Below, one piece after another: positions 1-9,260 of a DNA stretch of 64,000 bases. The DNA lies in the NCBI GenBank assembly GCA_041687455.1, contig JAWLBY010000018.1:1-64000 (forward strand), in the 5' to 3' direction. The notes under the pieces are model-generated. The model had not been told where the DNA came from. It searched no databases and saw nothing but the letters and a program-made list of their open reading frames with translations. How positions within the stretch are numbered: the stretch's first letter is position 1; each line of letters starts with the position of its first letter. Source of the stretch: JAWLBY01 sp041687455. Its GTDB lineage: Bacteria > Pseudomonadota > Gammaproteobacteria > Xanthomonadales > Xanthomonadaceae. The translations under genes were made by a program, and so were the position numbers.

Positions 1-18
1 CGGGTGCCCTTCTCTTTG

Positions 19-52
19 GCTACTTTCTCTTGGGCAAGCAAGAGAAAGTAGC
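19..52. repeat. 14-bp perfect inverted repeat
   Basis: Arms GCTACTTTCTCTTG (19-32) and its exact complement (39-52) enclose a 6-nt loop. The right arm plus flank (38-57) is a 20-nt perfect match, in inverse orientation, to 19506-19525, so this is a dispersed element. Bases 1-264, left of asnB, hold only this hairpin and the REP-like motif at 185-209; I see no gene there. It may act as a transcriptional boundary. Confidence 0.7.
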
Positions 53-184
53 TCGGGCGGCCCGCAGGGCTGTCCGAAACGCTCTGGCCGTTGTTGCTGG
101 TGCGGCTGTCGAGCGACGACCAGGCGAAAGCTGAATGATCGCGAATGGGCTGCTCGCCCAAGGGTGGGACCGCGGCGTCGCCGG

Positions 185-209
185 TCGCGGCTGAAGCCGC
201 TCCTACAGG
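185..209. repeat. REP-like GCGGCTGAAGCCGC hairpin
   Basis: A short GCGGC/GCCGC stem with a TGAA loop is followed by TCCTACAGG. The same core recurs at 24153-24170, 24226-24243, 30211-30234 and 30305-30322, always between genes. This matches the small extragenic palindromes common in Xanthomonadales and pseudomonads. Confidence 0.6.
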
Positions 210-264
210 GGCGGCGCGTCGCGATCGCGAATGACTGCAATGCGCCCCACGCGGACACTCGCGA

Positions 265-1941
265 TCAAGACGAATACGCCGCGTTATGTACCGCCTGCAC
301 GGCGCGACCGGACGGATCGACGATCGACTTCAGGCTCGGATCCCATTCCAGCGCCGCGGCGGTCGAGCACGCCACCGACGGACCGCCCGGCACGCACTCG
401 GCGGCCCAGCTCTGCGGGAAATGGCGGTGGAACAGCTCGCGGTACAGGTAGGCTTCCTTGCTCTGCGGCGTGTTGTGCGGGAACCGGAACCGCGCACTGG
501 CCAGTTGCTGATCGGTGACCTGCTGCTCGGCGTGCGCCTTCAGCGAATCGATCCAGGAATAGCCGACGCCGTCGGAGAACTGCTCCTTCTGCCGCCACAG
601 CACCGCATCGGGCAGATACCCGGCGAACGCCTCGCGCAGGAACTGCTTCTCGATCCTGCCCCGCTGCCGGCCGGACAGCTTGTGCTCCGGGTCGACCCGC
701 ATCGCGACATCGATGAACTCGCGGTCGAGGAACGGCACCCGCGCTTCGACGCCCCAGGCCGCCATCGCCTTGTTCGCCCGCAGGCAGTCGAACAGGTGCA
801 GCTTGTCCAGCTTGCGGACCGTTTCCTCGTGCAGCGCGCGTGCGTCCGGCGCCTTGTGGAAATACAGATAACCGCCGAACAGTTCGTCGGAGCCTTCGCC
901 GGACAGCACCATCTTGATGCCCATCGCGCGGATTCGCCGGGCCATCAGGTACATCGGCGTCGACGCGCGGATCGTCGTGACGTCGTAGGTCTCGAGGTGA
1001 TAGACCACGTCGGACAGCGCATCGATGCCTTCCTGCACGGTGAAATGCAGCTCGTGATGCACGGTGCCGATGTGGGCGGCAACCTCGCGCGCGGCGCGCA
1101 GGTCCGGCGAGCCGTCGAGCCCGACCGCGAAACTGTGCAACTGCGGCCACCAGGCCTCGGTGCGTTCGTCCTCCTCGACCCGGCGCGCCGCGTATTTCTT
1201 CGCGATTGCCGCGACCAGCGACGAATCGAGGCCGCCGGACAGCAACACGCCGTACGGCACGTCGGTCATCAGGTGGCTGCGGACTGCCGCTTCGAGCGCG
1301 CTGCGGAGTTCGGCGCGGTCGACCGTCGAACCGCTGACCGCGGCGATGTCGCGCCAGCCCGGCTGGTAGTAGCGGGTCGGCTCCGGATCGTCCGATTGCC
1401 AGTAATGTCCCGGCGGAAACTCGCGCGCGTCGACGCAGACCGGCGACAGCGCCTTCAGCTCGGACGCGACATACAGCGTGCCGTGCTCGTCATGGCCGAA
1501 ATACAGCGGGATGATGCCGATCGGATCGCGTGCGAGCAGCCAGCGCTGCGCCGTGACGTCCCACAGAACGAACGCGAACATGCCGTGCAGTTCGTTGAGG
1601 AAATCGGTGCCGCGCGCCCGATACAGCGGCAGGATCACCTCGCAGTCGGAATGCGTCTGGAATGCATAGTCCGCCTCGTAGCGGGCGCGCAGCGCGCGAT
1701 GGTTGTAGATCTCGCCGTTGACCGCCAGCACCTGCAGCCCGTCCGGCGACAGCAGCGGTTGCGCGCCGGAGTCGACGCCGACGATCGCCAGCCGTTCGTG
1801 CACCAGGATCGCCTGTCCGTCGTTGTAGACCCCCGACCAGTCCGGGCCGCGATGGCGCATCCGCCGCGACAGCTCCAGCGCCTGCGCTCGCAGGGCTACC
1901 GGGGACGATTGCAGTTGCAGCAGGCCGAGAATCGAACACAT
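265..1941 (-). CDS. asnB: asparagine synthase (glutamine-hydrolysing), AsnB
   Basis: The 558-residue product matches the usual length of AsnB (about 554 in E. coli). It makes asparagine from aspartate, ATP and glutamine in the cytoplasm. It begins MCSILG, so Cys2 after Met removal is the N-terminal nucleophile of the class II glutaminase domain (about residues 1-190), with RHRGPD and NGEIYN motifs. The synthetase half has the pyrophosphate loop LSGGLDSS and the later SGEGSDELFGGY motif. The start is fixed by the need for Cys at position 2. It stands alone, with no partner gene on the left and ExoD-like membrane protein upstream. Confidence 0.95.
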   Translation of the reverse strand: MCSILGLLQLQSSPVALRAQALELSRRMRHRGPDWSGVYNDGQAILVHERLAIVGVDSGAQPLLSPDGLQVLAVNGEIYNHRALRARYEADYAFQTHSDCEVILPLYRARGTDFLNELHGMFAFVLWDVTAQRWLLARDPIGIIPLYFGHDEHGTLYVASELKALSPVCVDAREFPPGHYWQSDDPEPTRYYQPGWRDIAAVSGSTVDRAELRSALEAAVRSHLMTDVPYGVLLSGGLDSSLVAAIAKKYAARRVEEDERTEAWWPQLHSFAVGLDGSPDLRAAREVAAHIGTVHHELHFTVQEGIDALSDVVYHLETYDVTTIRASTPMYLMARRIRAMGIKMVLSGEGSDELFGGYLYFHKAPDARALHEETVRKLDKLHLFDCLRANKAMAAWGVEARVPFLDREFIDVAMRVDPEHKLSGRQRGRIEKQFLREAFAGYLPDAVLWRQKEQFSDGVGYSWIDSLKAHAEQQVTDQQLASARFRFPHNTPQSKEAYLYRELFHRHFPQSWAAECVPGGPSVACSTAAALEWDPSLKSIVDPSGRAVQAVHNAAYSS

Positions 1942-2041
1942 GGACGCAGACCGTGGAGACCGTCACCATTCTTGGCACGGTTGCGATCCGAGTTCCAGTG
2001 GTCGGGCACGCCGCAGGTCGGCGCTGTACGACCGGATGGGG

Positions 2042-2650
2042 TTATCCGAACATCCGCTGCAGCAGGTCGACCACTTCCGCCGACAGCAGGGCGGACGCGA
2101 CCGCGGCGCCGGCGCCGATCAGCCAGACCAGCAGCAACAGCGCGCCGTCGCGCTCGATCAGCGCCAACGCATAGGCCATGATGAGCAGGCCGAACGGGTA
2201 GTTGGTCAGCGGAATCGGCAGCGACAGCAGGAAGCCGAGCACGATCAGCAGCAGGCCGGTCAACTGGTTCGCCGCGGTATGGTGGACGAGGCCTTCGAGC
2301 CGCGGCCGGATGACCTTTTCGAAGCGCGTCAGCAGCGGCTGCAGGCGCGCGACGAAGCGGCGGAAGCGGTCGCGCGAGATGCCACGTCGGCGCAGCGCCT
2401 GCGGCAGCCACGGGGCTCGGCGGGTCAGCAGCAGTTGCAGGCCGACCAGCGCGACCAGCGGTCCGCTGATCGCGCCGACGCCGAACGGCACCGGCAGCAG
2501 CGCCGGGACGATCGCGACCAGCAGCAGCACGCCGAACGCGCGCTCACTGAACGCGGCCAGCAGTTCGTCCCAATGTACGTCGTCGGTGCGGCTGCCGTTG
2601 GCGATCCGGTACAGCAGCAGACTCGTTCGGCTGGCGTTGGATTTCATCAT
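2042..2650 (-). CDS. ExoD-family membrane protein
   Basis: The 202-residue protein has an N-terminal soluble part followed by several hydrophobic segments, with the typical ExoD core around VPFGVGAISGPLVALVGLQ and a basic region between membrane segments. ExoD-like proteins were first linked to exopolysaccharide synthesis in rhizobia; the biochemical role is not established. The start is the first of two ATGs (MMKSNAS). It is divergent from the stand-alone phoU at 2723, with only 72 bp between them. Family assignment is good, function is open. Confidence 0.8.
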   Translation of the reverse strand: MMKSNASRTSLLLYRIANGSRTDDVHWDELLAAFSERAFGVLLLVAIVPALLPVPFGVGAISGPLVALVGLQLLLTRRAPWLPQALRRRGISRDRFRRFVARLQPLLTRFEKVIRPRLEGLVHHTAANQLTGLLLIVLGFLLSLPIPLTNYPFGLLIMAYALALIERDGALLLLVWLIGAGAAVASALLSAEVVDLLQRMFG

Positions 2651-2722
2651 GGCGAGTGTAGGGGGCGCGACCTTATGCTTGCTGAAAGCGTGCCGGAACC
2701 CGGCACGCGCACGAGGACCATC

Positions 2723-3412
2723 ATGACCAATCCCGCCACCGGACATACGCTGAAGAAATTCGACGAGGAGCTGTCGACGCTGCGCGACCTGGTCCTGCGC
2801 ATGGGCGGCCTGGTAGAGGATCAACTGCGTGGTGCGCTCGCCGCGCTCGACGCCGCCGATCCGGCCGCGGCACGCGAGATCGTTTTCCGCGACCGCGAGA
2901 TCGATCGGATCGAACTGAAGGCGGACGAGGAGATTGCCCAGTTGCTGGCGCTCCGGACGCCGCTCGGCATCGACCTGCGGACCGTTCTGACCTTGTCCAA
3001 GACGGTCACCGACCTCGAACGGGTCGGCGACGAAGCGAAGAAGGTCGCCCGCAGTTGTGATGCGGCTGCCGCACTGCCGCGTGAGCCGTTCGCTGCCGCC
3101 ATCGCCGAGATGGGGCGGCTGGCGGCCGAGCAGTTGCATGGCGCGCTCGATGCGCTGGTTCGGCTCGACCTCGACCACGCGGCTGCGGTCAAGCGCGGCG
3201 ACAAGCGGCTCGATCGCGCCTTCGATGCGGCGGTATCGGCGTTCGGCGACCAGCTCGCGCAGCAGCCGCTGCTGGCGCCGCAGGCGGTGCAGTGGCTGTT
3301 CGCAGCCAAGGCGCTCGAACGGATCGGCGACCATGCGAAGAACATCACGCAATACGTGTTCTACCTGGTCGAGGGCCGCGACGTGCGGCACCCGAAGGCG
3401 CGCGAGCCGTGA
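2723..3412 (+). CDS. PhoU-family phosphate signalling protein (paralogue 1)
   Basis: The 229-residue, all-helical protein holds two PhoU repeats. The metal-binding signature appears twice, as ERVGDEAKKVA (first repeat) and ERIGDHAKNIT (second repeat). PhoU proteins restrain the PstSCAB-PhoR signal and affect polyphosphate. This copy is not in the pst operon: it lies alone, convergent to the operon-encoded PhoU at 3450 with 37 bp between the stops. No Pho box is visible upstream. The start ATG follows an AGGA motif. It is a second, divergent PhoU, not a tandem duplicate by sequence. Confidence 0.9.
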   Translation: MTNPATGHTLKKFDEELSTLRDLVLRMGGLVEDQLRGALAALDAADPAAAREIVFRDREIDRIELKADEEIAQLLALRTPLGIDLRTVLTLSKTVTDLERVGDEAKKVARSCDAAAALPREPFAAAIAEMGRLAAEQLHGALDALVRLDLDHAAAVKRGDKRLDRAFDAAVSAFGDQLAQQPLLAPQAVQWLFAAKALERIGDHAKNITQYVFYLVEGRDVRHPKAREP

Positions 3413-3449
3413 TTCGCCGGGTCCGATCCGGCTCCGGTGCTTCGGCCGA

Positions 3450-4163
3450 TCAGACGATCGAGCTCGACGTGTCCTGTTTCGTTCGCGTCTCGTCGATCAG
3501 CGTGCCGTGCACGACGAAGTGGATCTGTTCGGCGATGTTGGTGGCATGGTCGCCGATCCGCTCCAGGTTGCGCGCGACGAACATCAGGTGCGCGCAGGCC
3601 GGCACATGGTTCGGCTCGGCGGCCATGCGCTCGAGCAGGTCGGCGAACAGCGCGCTGTGTTCGCGGTCGAGGTCGGTGTCGCGTTGCCAGGCGCGGTACG
3701 CCGCTTCGGCGTCGCGCTGGCGGTAGGCCGCCAGCACGTCGTCCAGCAGCGACTGGGCGAGGCGACCGAGTTCGATCAGGCGCGCGGAAATCGGGGTCGG
3801 GTCGGTCTGGACCAGCGCCCGCACCCGCTTGGCGATGTTCGCGGCGTAGTCGCCGATCCGCTCGATCGCGGTCGCGATGCGCAGTGCGGCGACGATTTCG
3901 CGCAGGTCGCGGGCGATCGGCTGGCGCAATGCCAGCAACCGCAGCGCATCCTGGTTGACCTGCTGCTCCAGCGCATCGATCTGCCGATCGGCCCTCAGCA
4001 CCGCCTCGGCCCCGGCGGCGTCGCGCTCGGCGAAGGCGTGCATCACGTCGGTCAGGGCACTCGACGCAAGCGCGCCCATGCGCAGGATCTCGTCGACCAG
4101 GCGGGTGAATTCGGCGTCGAACGCCTTGCTGGTGTGTTCGCTGCCGAGATGGCTGTCGTGCAT
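3450..4163 (-). CDS. phoU: phosphate transport system regulator PhoU
   Basis: The 237-residue protein has two helical PhoU repeats with signatures ERIGDYAANIA and ERIGDHATNIA. It is the last gene of pstS-pstC-pstA-pstB-phoU, 16 bp after pstB, the classic order. It acts at the inner membrane face by linking PstB activity to PhoR inhibition when phosphate is plentiful. Position makes this the canonical PhoU, unlike the free-standing copy at 2723. Confidence 0.96.
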   Translation of the reverse strand: MHDSHLGSEHTSKAFDAEFTRLVDEILRMGALASSALTDVMHAFAERDAAGAEAVLRADRQIDALEQQVNQDALRLLALRQPIARDLREIVAALRIATAIERIGDYAANIAKRVRALVQTDPTPISARLIELGRLAQSLLDDVLAAYRQRDAEAAYRAWQRDTDLDREHSALFADLLERMAAEPNHVPACAHLMFVARNLERIGDHATNIAEQIHFVVHGTLIDETRTKQDTSSSIV

Positions 4164-4179
4164 CGTGTGGTCTCCGCGG

Positions 4180-4953
4180 TCAGCCGAAGCGTCCGGTGAT
4201 GTAGTCCTCGGTCTGCGACTTGCGCGGCCGGGTGAAGATGGTTTCGGTCTCGCCGAACTCGACCAGCTCGCCCATGTACATGAAGGCGGTGTAGTCGGAG
4301 CAGCGCGCGGCCTGCTGCATGTTGTGGGTGACGATCGCGATGGTGAACTGCTGCTTGAGATCGGCCAGCAACTGCTCGATCTTCGCGGTCGCGATCGGAT
4401 CGAGCGCCGAGGTCGGCTCGTCGAGCAGGATCACTTCCGGACGCAACGCCACTGCGCGGGCGATGCACAAGCGCTGCTGCTGGCCGCCGGACAGCGACAG
4501 CGCACTCTGCTTGAGCTTGTCCTTGACCTCGTCCCACAGCGCCGCCTGACGCAGCGCCAGTTCGACCCGTTCCTCCATCGCCGCGCGCGGCAGGCGTTCG
4601 TGGTGGGCGATGCCGTAGGCGACGTTGCGGTAGATCGACATCGGGAACGGCACCGGCTTCTGGAACACCATGCCGACCTTGCTGCGCAGGCGGTTCAGCG
4701 AATACTTCGGATCGAGGACGTTCTCGCCGTCGAGCAGTACCTCGCCGGTCGCATGCAGCTTCGGGTAGACCGAGTAGATCCGGTTGAAGATTCGCAGCAG
4801 GGTCGACTTGCCGCAGCCGGACGGGCCGATGATGGCCGTGACGCGGCGTTCGGCGATCGGCAGGTTGATCCCGCGCAGTGCATGGAAACGGTCGTAGTAG
4901 AAGTCGACGCCGCGGGCTTCGAGCTTCGGAGTGGGCACGGAGGGCTCAGTCAT
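4180..4953 (-). CDS. pstB: phosphate ABC transporter ATP-binding protein PstB
   Basis: The 257-residue ATPase powers high-affinity phosphate import. Walker A is GPSGCGKST (about residues 43-51), the signature is LSGGQQQR, Walker B is VILLDEPTSALDP, and the switch histidine lies in VTHNMQQA. The PstB-typical segment with FQKPVPFPMSIYRNV is present. Its start overlaps the end of pstA by 8 bp, so the two are translationally coupled. Confidence 0.98.
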   Translation of the reverse strand: MTEPSVPTPKLEARGVDFYYDRFHALRGINLPIAERRVTAIIGPSGCGKSTLLRIFNRIYSVYPKLHATGEVLLDGENVLDPKYSLNRLRSKVGMVFQKPVPFPMSIYRNVAYGIAHHERLPRAAMEERVELALRQAALWDEVKDKLKQSALSLSGGQQQRLCIARAVALRPEVILLDEPTSALDPIATAKIEQLLADLKQQFTIAIVTHNMQQAARCSDYTAFMYMGELVEFGETETIFTRPRKSQTEDYITGRFG

Positions 4954-5836
4954 GGTTGACCTTGTTGCGTAGCAGGATGGCGCGGGAAATCAGGCCGAGC
5001 AGCAGCACGAACATCGTCAGCACGAAGGCGCCGGCCCAGGCCAGCGAGTTCCAGGAGTCGAACGGACTCATCGCGTACTGGAAGATCACCATCGGGACGT
5101 TGGCCATCGGTTCCAGCAGGTCGCTGCTCCAGTACATGTTGCTGTAGGCGGTGAACATCAGCGGCGCGGTCTCGCCGCTGATTCGCGCCAGCGCCAGCAG
5201 CACGCCGGTCACGATGCCGGGCATCGCCGCGCGATACAGCACCTGCAGCGTCACCTTCCACTGCGGGATGCCGAGTGACAGTGCCGCCTCGCGCATCGCG
5301 CCGGGAACCAGCCGCAGCATCTCGTCGCTGGTGCGGACGATCACCGGCAATGCGATGAATGCCAACGCGATCGCTCCGGCCAGCGCCGAGAAGTGGCCCA
5401 TCTGCAGCACTACCAGCGTGTAGACGAACAGGCCGAGCACGATCGACGGTGCCGACAGCAGGATGTCGTTGACGAAGCGGATCAGATGGCCGATCCGGCG
5501 ATGGTTGGCGTACTCGGCCAGGAAGGTGCCGGCCAGCACGCCGATCGGAATCGCGATCAGCATCGCCAGCAGGCCGATCACGGCGCTGCCGTAGAACGCA
5601 TTGGCCAGGCCGCCGGTCTCGCCGGGTGGCGGCGTCATCTGCGTGAACAGCGCGAGGTCGAGACTGGCGATGCCGCGCGACGCGGTCGTCCACAGGATCC
5701 AGCCGAGCCAGAACAGCCCGAACAGCGCGGCGACTGCCGACAGCAGCATCGCCAGCCGGCTGACCAGCGCACGTCGCAGGTAGCGCCGGTTACCCGGCGC
5801 GAACGCCTCGCGCACGAGTTGCATCAAGCGCTCCAT
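4946..5836 (-). CDS. pstA: phosphate ABC transporter permease PstA
   Basis: The 296-residue inner-membrane permease has about six membrane segments and the binding-protein-dependent transport domain, with the EAA-type loop around EAALSLGIPQWKVTL. It forms the translocation channel with PstC. The ATG at 5836 was chosen because it overlaps the pstC stop (TGATG) and gives the expected length; the open frame continues further upstream inside pstC but without meaning. It overlaps pstB downstream. Confidence 0.96.
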   Translation of the reverse strand: MERLMQLVREAFAPGNRRYLRRALVSRLAMLLSAVAALFGLFWLGWILWTTASRGIASLDLALFTQMTPPPGETGGLANAFYGSAVIGLLAMLIAIPIGVLAGTFLAEYANHRRIGHLIRFVNDILLSAPSIVLGLFVYTLVVLQMGHFSALAGAIALAFIALPVIVRTSDEMLRLVPGAMREAALSLGIPQWKVTLQVLYRAAMPGIVTGVLLALARISGETAPLMFTAYSNMYWSSDLLEPMANVPMVIFQYAMSPFDSWNSLAWAGAFVLTMFVLLLGLISRAILLRNKVNHD

Positions 5837-6825
5837 CAGCGGCCCTCCCGATGCTTCATCCGCATCAGCATCAGCCGCGCGATCGCCAGCACGATGAAGG
5901 TCAGCACGAACAGCAGGAAGCCGAGCGCCAGCAGCGACGACTTGTGCAGCGGATCGACCGCTTCGTTGAACTCGTTGGCCAGTGCCGATGCGATCGACGT
6001 GCCCGGTTCGAGCAGCGAGGCCGAGATCGCGTAGGCATTGCCGATCACGAACGTGACCGCCATCGTCTCGCCGAGCGCGCGGCCGAGGCCGAGGAAGATC
6101 GCGCCGATCGTCGCCGAGCGGGTGTACGGCACGACGATGTCCCAGACCACCTCCCAGGTGGTCGAGCCGAGCGCGTAGGCCGATTCTTTCAGCCGGTTCG
6201 GCACGGTCAGGAAGACTTCCCGCATCACTGCCGTGATGAATGGTGTGATCATGATCGACAGCACGAGGCCGGCAGTCAGCAGGCCGATGCCCAACGGCGG
6301 GCCGTCGAACAGCACGCCGATCCATGGTGTGCCGGCCAGCGATTCGGAGAGACGCGGGTAGACGTGTTCGCCTAGATACGGAGCGAGCACGAACAGGCCC
6401 CACATGCCGTAGATGATCGACGGAATGCCGGCCAGCAGCTCGATGGCGGTCGACACCGGGCCGCGCAGCCAGCCGGGGGCGACCTCGGTCAGGAACACGG
6501 CGATGCCGAAACTGACCGGCACCGCGATCAGCAGTGCGATCGTCGCGGTGACGATCGTGCCGTAGATCGGCACCAGAGCACCGAATTCGCGGTTGCCGAC
6601 GTTCCAGTGGGCGGAGGTGACGAAATCCGTACCGAACGTCAGCAATGCCTCGCGTCCGCCCCAGGCCATCGACAGTGCGGCGCCGGTCAGTGCGAGCAGC
6701 ACGAACAGACCGGCCGTCGCGGTCATGAGCGCGAACCAGCGGTCGGCCCGGGCATCGCCCGCGGTGCGTTCGGGGCGGGCCGATGCGGTCGTGCCGGCGA
6801 CCGTCAGGGGGGTAGCGTCATTCAT
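5836..6825 (-). CDS. pstC: phosphate ABC transporter permease PstC
   Basis: The 329-residue permease has a short cytoplasmic N-terminus, about six membrane segments and the conserved loop ESAYALGSTTWEVVW. The GIPSIIYGMWGLFVL segment is typical of PstC. It pairs with PstA; stop and start overlap by one base. It follows pstS by 97 bp, with no separate promoter that I can recognise. Confidence 0.97.
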   Translation of the reverse strand: MNDATPLTVAGTTASARPERTAGDARADRWFALMTATAGLFVLLALTGAALSMAWGGREALLTFGTDFVTSAHWNVGNREFGALVPIYGTIVTATIALLIAVPVSFGIAVFLTEVAPGWLRGPVSTAIELLAGIPSIIYGMWGLFVLAPYLGEHVYPRLSESLAGTPWIGVLFDGPPLGIGLLTAGLVLSIMITPFITAVMREVFLTVPNRLKESAYALGSTTWEVVWDIVVPYTRSATIGAIFLGLGRALGETMAVTFVIGNAYAISASLLEPGTSIASALANEFNEAVDPLHKSSLLALGFLLFVLTFIVLAIARLMLMRMKHREGR

Positions 6826-6922
6826 CGTTGCGGGATCGCGTCGAGAGGCCCAGCCGGCTCACTCGAGCGCGCAGCGGACAGGTGCTGCGCGCTCACCAGT
6901 GTGTCGCGGAGGGGCCGGGCGC

Positions 6923-7966
6923 TCAGTACTTGAACTCGGACGACCAGTAGGCGTCGATCTGTTCGACCAGCGCGTCCGGCAGCGGCACGTAGTCGAGCGC
7001 GCTGGCCTGGTCGTCGCCATTGGCGTAGGCCCAGGCGAAGAATTCGCGAGCGGCCCGGGCGCCTTCGAGTTTGTTCGCCGCGGTCGGCTGCTTGTGCATC
7101 AGCACGAACACGGTGGCCGCGATCGGCCATGCCTGCGCGCCCGGCGCGTCGGTCATGACCAGGTGGAAATCCTGCGCGGAAGCCCAATCGGCACTGGCGG
7201 CGGCCGCCTGGAAGCTGTCGCTGCTCGGCTGCACCCACTGGCCGGCCTTGTTCTGCAGCGCCGCATGCGACAGCTTGTTCTGCAGCGCATACGAATACTC
7301 GACGTAGCCGATTCCGCCCTTGATCTGCTTGACGTAGGCCGCGACACCTTCGTTGCCCTTGCCACCGATGCCGGTCGGCCAGACCACCGTGGTGCCTTCG
7401 CCGGCGGTGTTCTTCCACTCCGGGCTGATCTTCGACAGGTAGTTGACGAAGTTGAACGTGGTGCCCGAGCCGTCGGCGCGGTGCACGACCGTGATGCGCT
7501 GTTCCGGCAGCGCCAGGTCCGCATTCAGCGCGGCGATCGCCGGATCGTTCCACTGCTTGATCTTGCCGAGGTAGATGTCGGCCAGCAGCGGGCCGGTCAG
7601 CCGCAACTGCCCCGGCGCGATGCCGGCGACGTTGACCACCGGCACGACGCCACCGATCACGGCCGGGAACTGGCCGAGTCCGGCCTGCTCGAGATCGGCC
7701 GGTGCCAAGGGCGCGTCGGAGGCGCCGAAGTCGACCGTGCCGGCCTTGATCTGGGCGATGCCGCCGCCCGAGCCGATCGACTGGTAGTTGACCTTGTGGC
7801 CGGTGCTCTTCGAATACTCCGACGACCATTTCGACGCCAGCGGGAAGAAGAAGCTGGAGCCGGCGCCGGTGACGTCGGCAGCGGTGACCGGAGCCGCGAG
7901 CAGCGCGGCGACGGCAAGCGCAACAAATCGCATTGGACGGGTACGGAAGCTCATGGCGTTTCTCAT
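6923..7966 (-). CDS. pstS: periplasmic phosphate-binding protein PstS
   Basis: The product (347 residues from this start) binds phosphate in the periplasm for PstCAB. After an N-terminal signal peptide ending near VTAA come the PstS hallmarks TGAGSSF, SIGSGGGIAQI, DFGASDAPL and RADGSGTTFNFVNYL, which form the phosphate site. Met codons at 7966, 7954 and 7933 are all possible; 7954 (MSFRTRP) has a GAGA upstream and 7933 (MRFVAL) would give a short classical signal peptide. It is the first gene of the operon and has a triple-heptamer Pho box upstream (7995-8023). Confidence 0.96.
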   Translation of the reverse strand: MRNAMSFRTRPMRFVALAVAALLAAPVTAADVTGAGSSFFFPLASKWSSEYSKSTGHKVNYQSIGSGGGIAQIKAGTVDFGASDAPLAPADLEQAGLGQFPAVIGGVVPVVNVAGIAPGQLRLTGPLLADIYLGKIKQWNDPAIAALNADLALPEQRITVVHRADGSGTTFNFVNYLSKISPEWKNTAGEGTTVVWPTGIGGKGNEGVAAYVKQIKGGIGYVEYSYALQNKLSHAALQNKAGQWVQPSSDSFQAAAASADWASAQDFHLVMTDAPGAQAWPIAATVFVLMHKQPTAANKLEGARAAREFFAWAYANGDDQASALDYVPLPDALVEQIDAYWSSEFKY

Positions 7967-7994
7967 GGCAAGGGAAGGGCGGTCCCGTCATTGA

Positions 7995-8023
7995 ATGACA
8001 GGAAGATGACAGCAATATGACTG
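7995..8023 (-). promoter_or_regulatory. Pho box (three heptamers) of pstS
   Basis: On the minus strand three heptamers, CAGTCAT, CTGTCAT and CTGTCAT, are spaced by exactly four bases (cttc between the two perfect ones), the geometry of a PhoB box. Ten bases after the second heptamer is TTCAAT (7995-7990), a fair -10 element overlapping the third heptamer. The box ends 28 bp before the furthest-upstream possible pstS start. Confidence 0.92.
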
Positions 8024-8084
8024 TTCGGCGCTTCGGTGACGGCCGTTCAGACGCCCGGCGCCGGCGCGCCCGCGCCGGATCGGC

Positions 8085-9233
8085 TTACCAGTAGAACTGC
8101 AGCCGGGCTTCGACGATCGACGGGTCGTCGTCGATGGTGTGGCCGAGTGCGCTGTCGAACCGGCGGCTGGTTGCGCGCACGTAGTTCAGTGCGACCTTGA
8201 AGTTCGAGCGCCAATACCAGTTGGCACCGATCGTCAGGTTGTCCTGTTCGCCGCCGCGCACGCCGGCGTCGTTCAGATCGGCGCTGTCGTAACGCAGGCC
8301 GAGCTGCCACATGCCGGTGGCCGGCTCGCCGGGCAACGGCGTGGTCGGCACGCCGCCCTTGTAACCGAACGGCTCGCCGGTGACGTTCCAGACCGCCTGC
8401 AGGTACGCGCTGTCGGCGTCGTAATCGGCATGGTCGTAGCGGTCGACCGAGCTGCGCATGTACTCGCCCTGCAGCTTCAGCGGGCCCTGGATCCACAGCG
8501 CTTCGAGACCGACCGTCTGCACGCGGTCGGCATCGCGCAGGCTGCCGCTGTCGATCAGCCGAACCGTCGCGAGGTCGGCATCGGGTCGTGCGCGCAGCCG
8601 CAATGTGTCGGCGTCGGTGTCGCGGTCGATCAGCGACAGACCGAGATGCACGACCCGGCCATCCGCGCGCAGCGGCGTCCAGTAGCCGCGGGCGCCGAAA
8701 CCGCTGCCGTGGGCGAGATCGCGGGTCAGCTCGCGACCGAACACACTGGCGCTTGCGCCCCACTGCGCGCGATCGATGCCGTAGCCGACGCCGAGCCGAC
8801 GCGAGACCGCGAACAGATTGGTCGTCAGTGCCTTCGAGATGAAGTCATTGTTCTTCGTGCTCGACAGCTCCTCGAGGCTGTTCGGCTGCTTGTACTGGCC
8901 GAGCAGCAGGTGATCGCGCCCGAGCTTCCACTTGACGTTCGCATCGAGGAACTTGTCGGCCTTGGCGTCGTAGCCGACCACCCAGTCGAAGCGCGTGCCC
9001 TTGCCCTTCAGGATCAGCTCGGCTCGGCGCAATTCGAACTCGCTGTCATCGCCATTGTTGCCGTCGCCGTTCAGGTCGGCCACGTCGTTGTCGAACCAGT
9101 TGCCGTCGGCCTGGACGGTGCCCTCGAGACTGACCTCGAACGGGCCGATCACGTCGATCACGATGTCGGCGCGGGCCGAAGAGACCATGCTGCAGGCGAG
9201 GGCAAGGCCCAGGATCAGCGGTGCGCGTTTCAT
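8085..9233 (-). CDS. OprP/OprO-type phosphate-selective porin
   Basis: The 382-residue outer-membrane protein begins with a signal peptide (MKRAPLILGLALACSMVSSARA). It has the features of the phosphate/polyphosphate porin family: an N-terminal strand with FEVSLEGTVQADGNWFDND, the RRAELILKGKG strand, the LLLGQYKQPNSLEELSSTKNNDF loop region and a C-terminus ending in FYW. Such 16-strand trimeric porins let phosphate cross the outer membrane. It sits directly upstream of pstS on the same strand with its own Pho box (9300-9317). Exact specificity (ortho- or polyphosphate) is not readable here. Confidence 0.92.
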   Translation of the reverse strand: MKRAPLILGLALACSMVSSARADIVIDVIGPFEVSLEGTVQADGNWFDNDVADLNGDGNNGDDSEFELRRAELILKGKGTRFDWVVGYDAKADKFLDANVKWKLGRDHLLLGQYKQPNSLEELSSTKNNDFISKALTTNLFAVSRRLGVGYGIDRAQWGASASVFGRELTRDLAHGSGFGARGYWTPLRADGRVVHLGLSLIDRDTDADTLRLRARPDADLATVRLIDSGSLRDADRVQTVGLEALWIQGPLKLQGEYMRSSVDRYDHADYDADSAYLQAVWNVTGEPFGYKGGVPTTPLPGEPATGMWQLGLRYDSADLNDAGVRGGEQDNLTIGANWYWRSNFKVALNYVRATSRRFDSALGHTIDDDPSIVEARLQFYW

Positions 9234-9260
9234 TTTCGTGTCCCCAGGGTTACTGAATGG

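Noticed and set aside
286..2181. Long plus-strand frame opposite asnB
   Set aside because: It is a high-GC antisense shadow; the minus frame encodes complete AsnB motifs.
8024..8084. GC-rich hairpin after the porin stop
   Set aside because: A CCGGCGC-type stem exists but there is no T-tract; too weak to call a terminator.
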